Of a DNA stretch of 62,891 nucleotides, positions 62,201 through 62,891 are shown piece after piece. Origin of the DNA: Pseudomonas reactans (GTDB taxonomy: Bacteria > Pseudomonadota > Gammaproteobacteria > Pseudomonadales > Pseudomonadaceae); assembly GCF_013385825.1 (NCBI RefSeq), contig NZ_JACAPG010000013.1, positions 1 to 62,891 on the forward strand, in the 5' to 3' direction. A model generated the notes under the pieces. It made no database searches, had not been told where the DNA came from, and was given only the letters and a program-made list of their open reading frames with translations. The stretch's first letter is position 1, and each line of letters opens with the position of its first letter. A program made the translations under genes and the position numbers.

Positions 62201-62739
62201 TCGCCTCGACCGTTGCGCAGTTGGTGGCGACCGGCAGCCCAGTCTTCGAGCCAATCGGCGCGGTAGACCTGATATTGGTCGAACAGGTCAGCCAGGCGCT
62301 CGGCGAGTTGGTAGCGTTTGCGCAAATCGGTGTCGTGGGTCAGAAAACGCTGCAGCGGTTCAAAGTGCGGTTGATTGATAAGCTCCGGAAGCAGGCGCAT
62401 GAGGCGCCAGGTCAGCGGGGCTTTATCGAGCAGGGACTTGGGCGGAATTTCATCTTTGCCCAAGACCATGCGGTAGAGCTGCCACATAAAGCTGCCGGGC
62501 AGTTGAACATCAATTGCTGCGGCTATTCCGCAACCGCCCATGTCGTCGTCTTCCGGATCTTCAGCCAAGGCCAGCTTGAGCCACTGGGCGATGCCGTTGC
62601 TTTGAACCAGGGCGATCTCGTTTTCCAAGGGCGCCAGGGGATAGCGGCGCATCCAACTGACCACCAGGCTGCGCAGTTCGTCCAGGCGGTTGCCGTGAAC
62701 CACCATGAATCCAGGGCTGAGGGACGTCGCATCCGGCAT
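59287..62739 (-). CDS. recC: RecBCD enzyme subunit RecC (Chi recognition)
   Basis: A 1150-residue subunit that splits the DNA strands and recognises Chi. It has the helicase-like but inactive folds of RecC: FMVVHGNRLDELRSLVVSWMRRYPL start, SNGIAQWLKLALAE, RVIVFGISSLPAQALEALAGL, MVPDVDSYAPHIRAVFG, and RAIPFKLVCLLGMNDGDYPR with the C-terminal inactivated nuclease fold. AAGGA lies 8 nt before the ATG at 62739; the longer frame to 62844 crosses a terminator. First gene of recCBD. Confidence 0.98.
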   Translation of the reverse strand: MPDATSLSPGFMVVHGNRLDELRSLVVSWMRRYPLAPLENEIALVQSNGIAQWLKLALAEDPEDDDMGGCGIAAAIDVQLPGSFMWQLYRMVLGKDEIPPKSLLDKAPLTWRLMRLLPELINQPHFEPLQRFLTHDTDLRKRYQLAERLADLFDQYQVYRADWLEDWAAGRHQLRNGRGESKSLNPANCWQAELWRALLLDVGEEGMAESRAGVHQRFIERINTLETAPAGLPSRVIVFGISSLPAQALEALAGLARFSQILLCVHNPCRHHWSDIVADKDLLRNEYKRQARKAGMPVTIDPQTLHQHAHPLLAAWGKQGRDYISLLDSYDDPNSYRAAFRDGRIDLFSDSEPTTLLNQLQDDILELRPLNETRDLWPAVDLERDTSIRFHIAHSAQREVEILHDQLLQRFSADPTLRPRDIIVMVPDVDSYAPHIRAVFGQLERNDPRFIPFTLTDQGQRGRDPLLIAVEHLLKLPDSRFPVSEILDLLDVPALRERFAIKERDLTTLHRWIEGAGIRWGLNAEQRAGLGLPKELEQNSWRFGLRRMLLGYAVGTGAACEGIEPYDEIGGLDAALIGPLVALLDALNDAHQALSLPAAPAEWGERLQRLMQLFFLPSSEHDDYLLGQLEQLRETWLETCESVGLQDELPLTVVREAWLAGLDQGRLSQRFLAGAVNFCTLMPMRAIPFKLVCLLGMNDGDYPRAQPPLDFDLMGSDYRPGDRSRREDDRYLLLEALLSARDQLYISWVGRSIRDNSDRPASVLIGQLRDHLSSGWHHANGDEPLIDAMTQEHPLQPFSARYFHEGDALFSYAREWQLLHETPDAILKEGGLTPYQQDEALSLGQLQDFLRNPVKHFFSQRLKVFFEAAEVPLADEEPFVLDALQRYSLSDSLLSAALSQPDHLDQVLNAQALRLQGSGLLPMVGFGECLRNELIEPLPDLLRRYQQMLALWPTPHTGAEPVSFEHNGVQLEGWISGLHRRSDGGLLSVTTIPNSIGSIKTRKWHRLIRPWVNHVVACACGLPLSTGLVASDDTLLLPPLDKANAQELLGNLLLAWHTGMSQPLPVAVKTAFAWLSQTDPAKAQAAASKAYEGDGLTTDGERRETPALTRQFPDYATLIASEEFEGWCETLYRPLLNAPWRSLTGEEAGA

Positions 62740-62843
62740 AACGGCTTCCTTGGGAAAAGCAAAAATCGAGGGTGCGACTTTAGCACTGTGGGCAGTTGTT
62801 GGAGGAATTGGGATGTTAGCTGTCTTTTCGACCGCCCAAAACA

Positions 62844-62873
62844 AAACCCCATCTGCTTTCGCAAATGGGGTTT
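62844..62873 (-). terminator. Terminator of a leftward gene beyond the right edge
   Basis: Stem AAACCCCAT / ATGGGGTTT around CTGCTTTCGCAA, followed on the minus strand by TTTTGTTTTGG. It separates an unseen upstream gene from recC. Confidence 0.75.
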
Positions 62874-62891
62874 CGGAATTTAATCTTGACG

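Noticed and set aside
1..62891. Long open frames antisense to real genes (for example 603-1343, 11338-12420, 14844-16283, 57611-58981 and the extension of catB to 34233)
   Set aside because: They have no ribosome-binding site or family motif, and follow the high third-position GC of the opposite-strand genes; all are shadows.

Overview
The window is a high-GC stretch of about 63 kb of chromosome from a Pseudomonas of the fluorescens group. The grounds are the gene order proB-obg-rpmA-rplU/ispB followed by an iron-regulated small gene and an FKBP gene (P. aeruginosa-like synteny), a 416-residue kynureninase with its cofactor lysine at position 227 as in the characterised P. fluorescens enzyme, a YfiR with cysteines at 71/110/145/152, and twelve paired REP elements of the types scattered through fluorescens-group genomes. 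I saw no tRNA, rRNA, CRISPR array, insertion sequence or prophage.

Layout. 0.2-8.7 kb: housekeeping genes (ene-reductase, glutathione peroxidase, CreA-like protein, proB, obg, rpmA, rplU, ispB, YjdM-like protein, a PA4570-like gene with a Fur-box-like site, FKBP isomerase). 8.8-14.5 kb: a candidate uptake and hydrolysis unit (OprD porin, LysR regulator, YfcC-type transporter, CocE/NonD hydrolase) whose two promoter regions share an identical 13-bp motif. 14.7-16.6 kb: a chemoreceptor. 17.2-21.3 kb: glyoxalase-like protein, then a GntP permease / RpiR regulator / D-aminoacylase operon. 21.6-28.8 kb: LprI-like protein, SulP permease, NAD-dependent epimerase with LysR, TauE/SafE permease with divergent LysR, and an amino-acid permease.

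28.8-41.8 kb is a catabolic supercluster for tryptophan: kynU with divergent kynR, catBCA with divergent catR, antABC with antR, aroP, and kynBA. Together they encode uptake of aromatic amino acids and the route tryptophan to N-formylkynurenine to kynurenine to anthranilate to catechol to cis,cis-muconate to muconolactone to beta-ketoadipate enol-lactone. The later beta-ketoadipate steps are outside the window.

42.1-51.0 kb is more accessory: a cupin protein, a 56-residue ORF with a GNAT-like gene, a SIR2-family gene lacking the zinc cysteines, mmsAB with a LysR regulator, a DUF6124/DUF3077-like small gene preceded by an elaborately structured 330-bp leader, a LysR/EamA pair, an unrecognised 110-residue gene, and a decayed second copy of the DUF6124-like module. 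51.1-53.4 kb is yfiRNB (periplasmic repressor, diguanylate cyclase, outer-membrane lipoprotein), and 53.6-62.7 kb is recC-recB-recD.

The most unusual thing seen is the leader before the DUF6124-like gene (about 47715-48011). It contains a 15-bp long-range helix, a crossing 14-bp helix, several local hairpins, and two copies of an 8-nt strand that could compete for one partner, as expected of a pseudoknotted or switching RNA.
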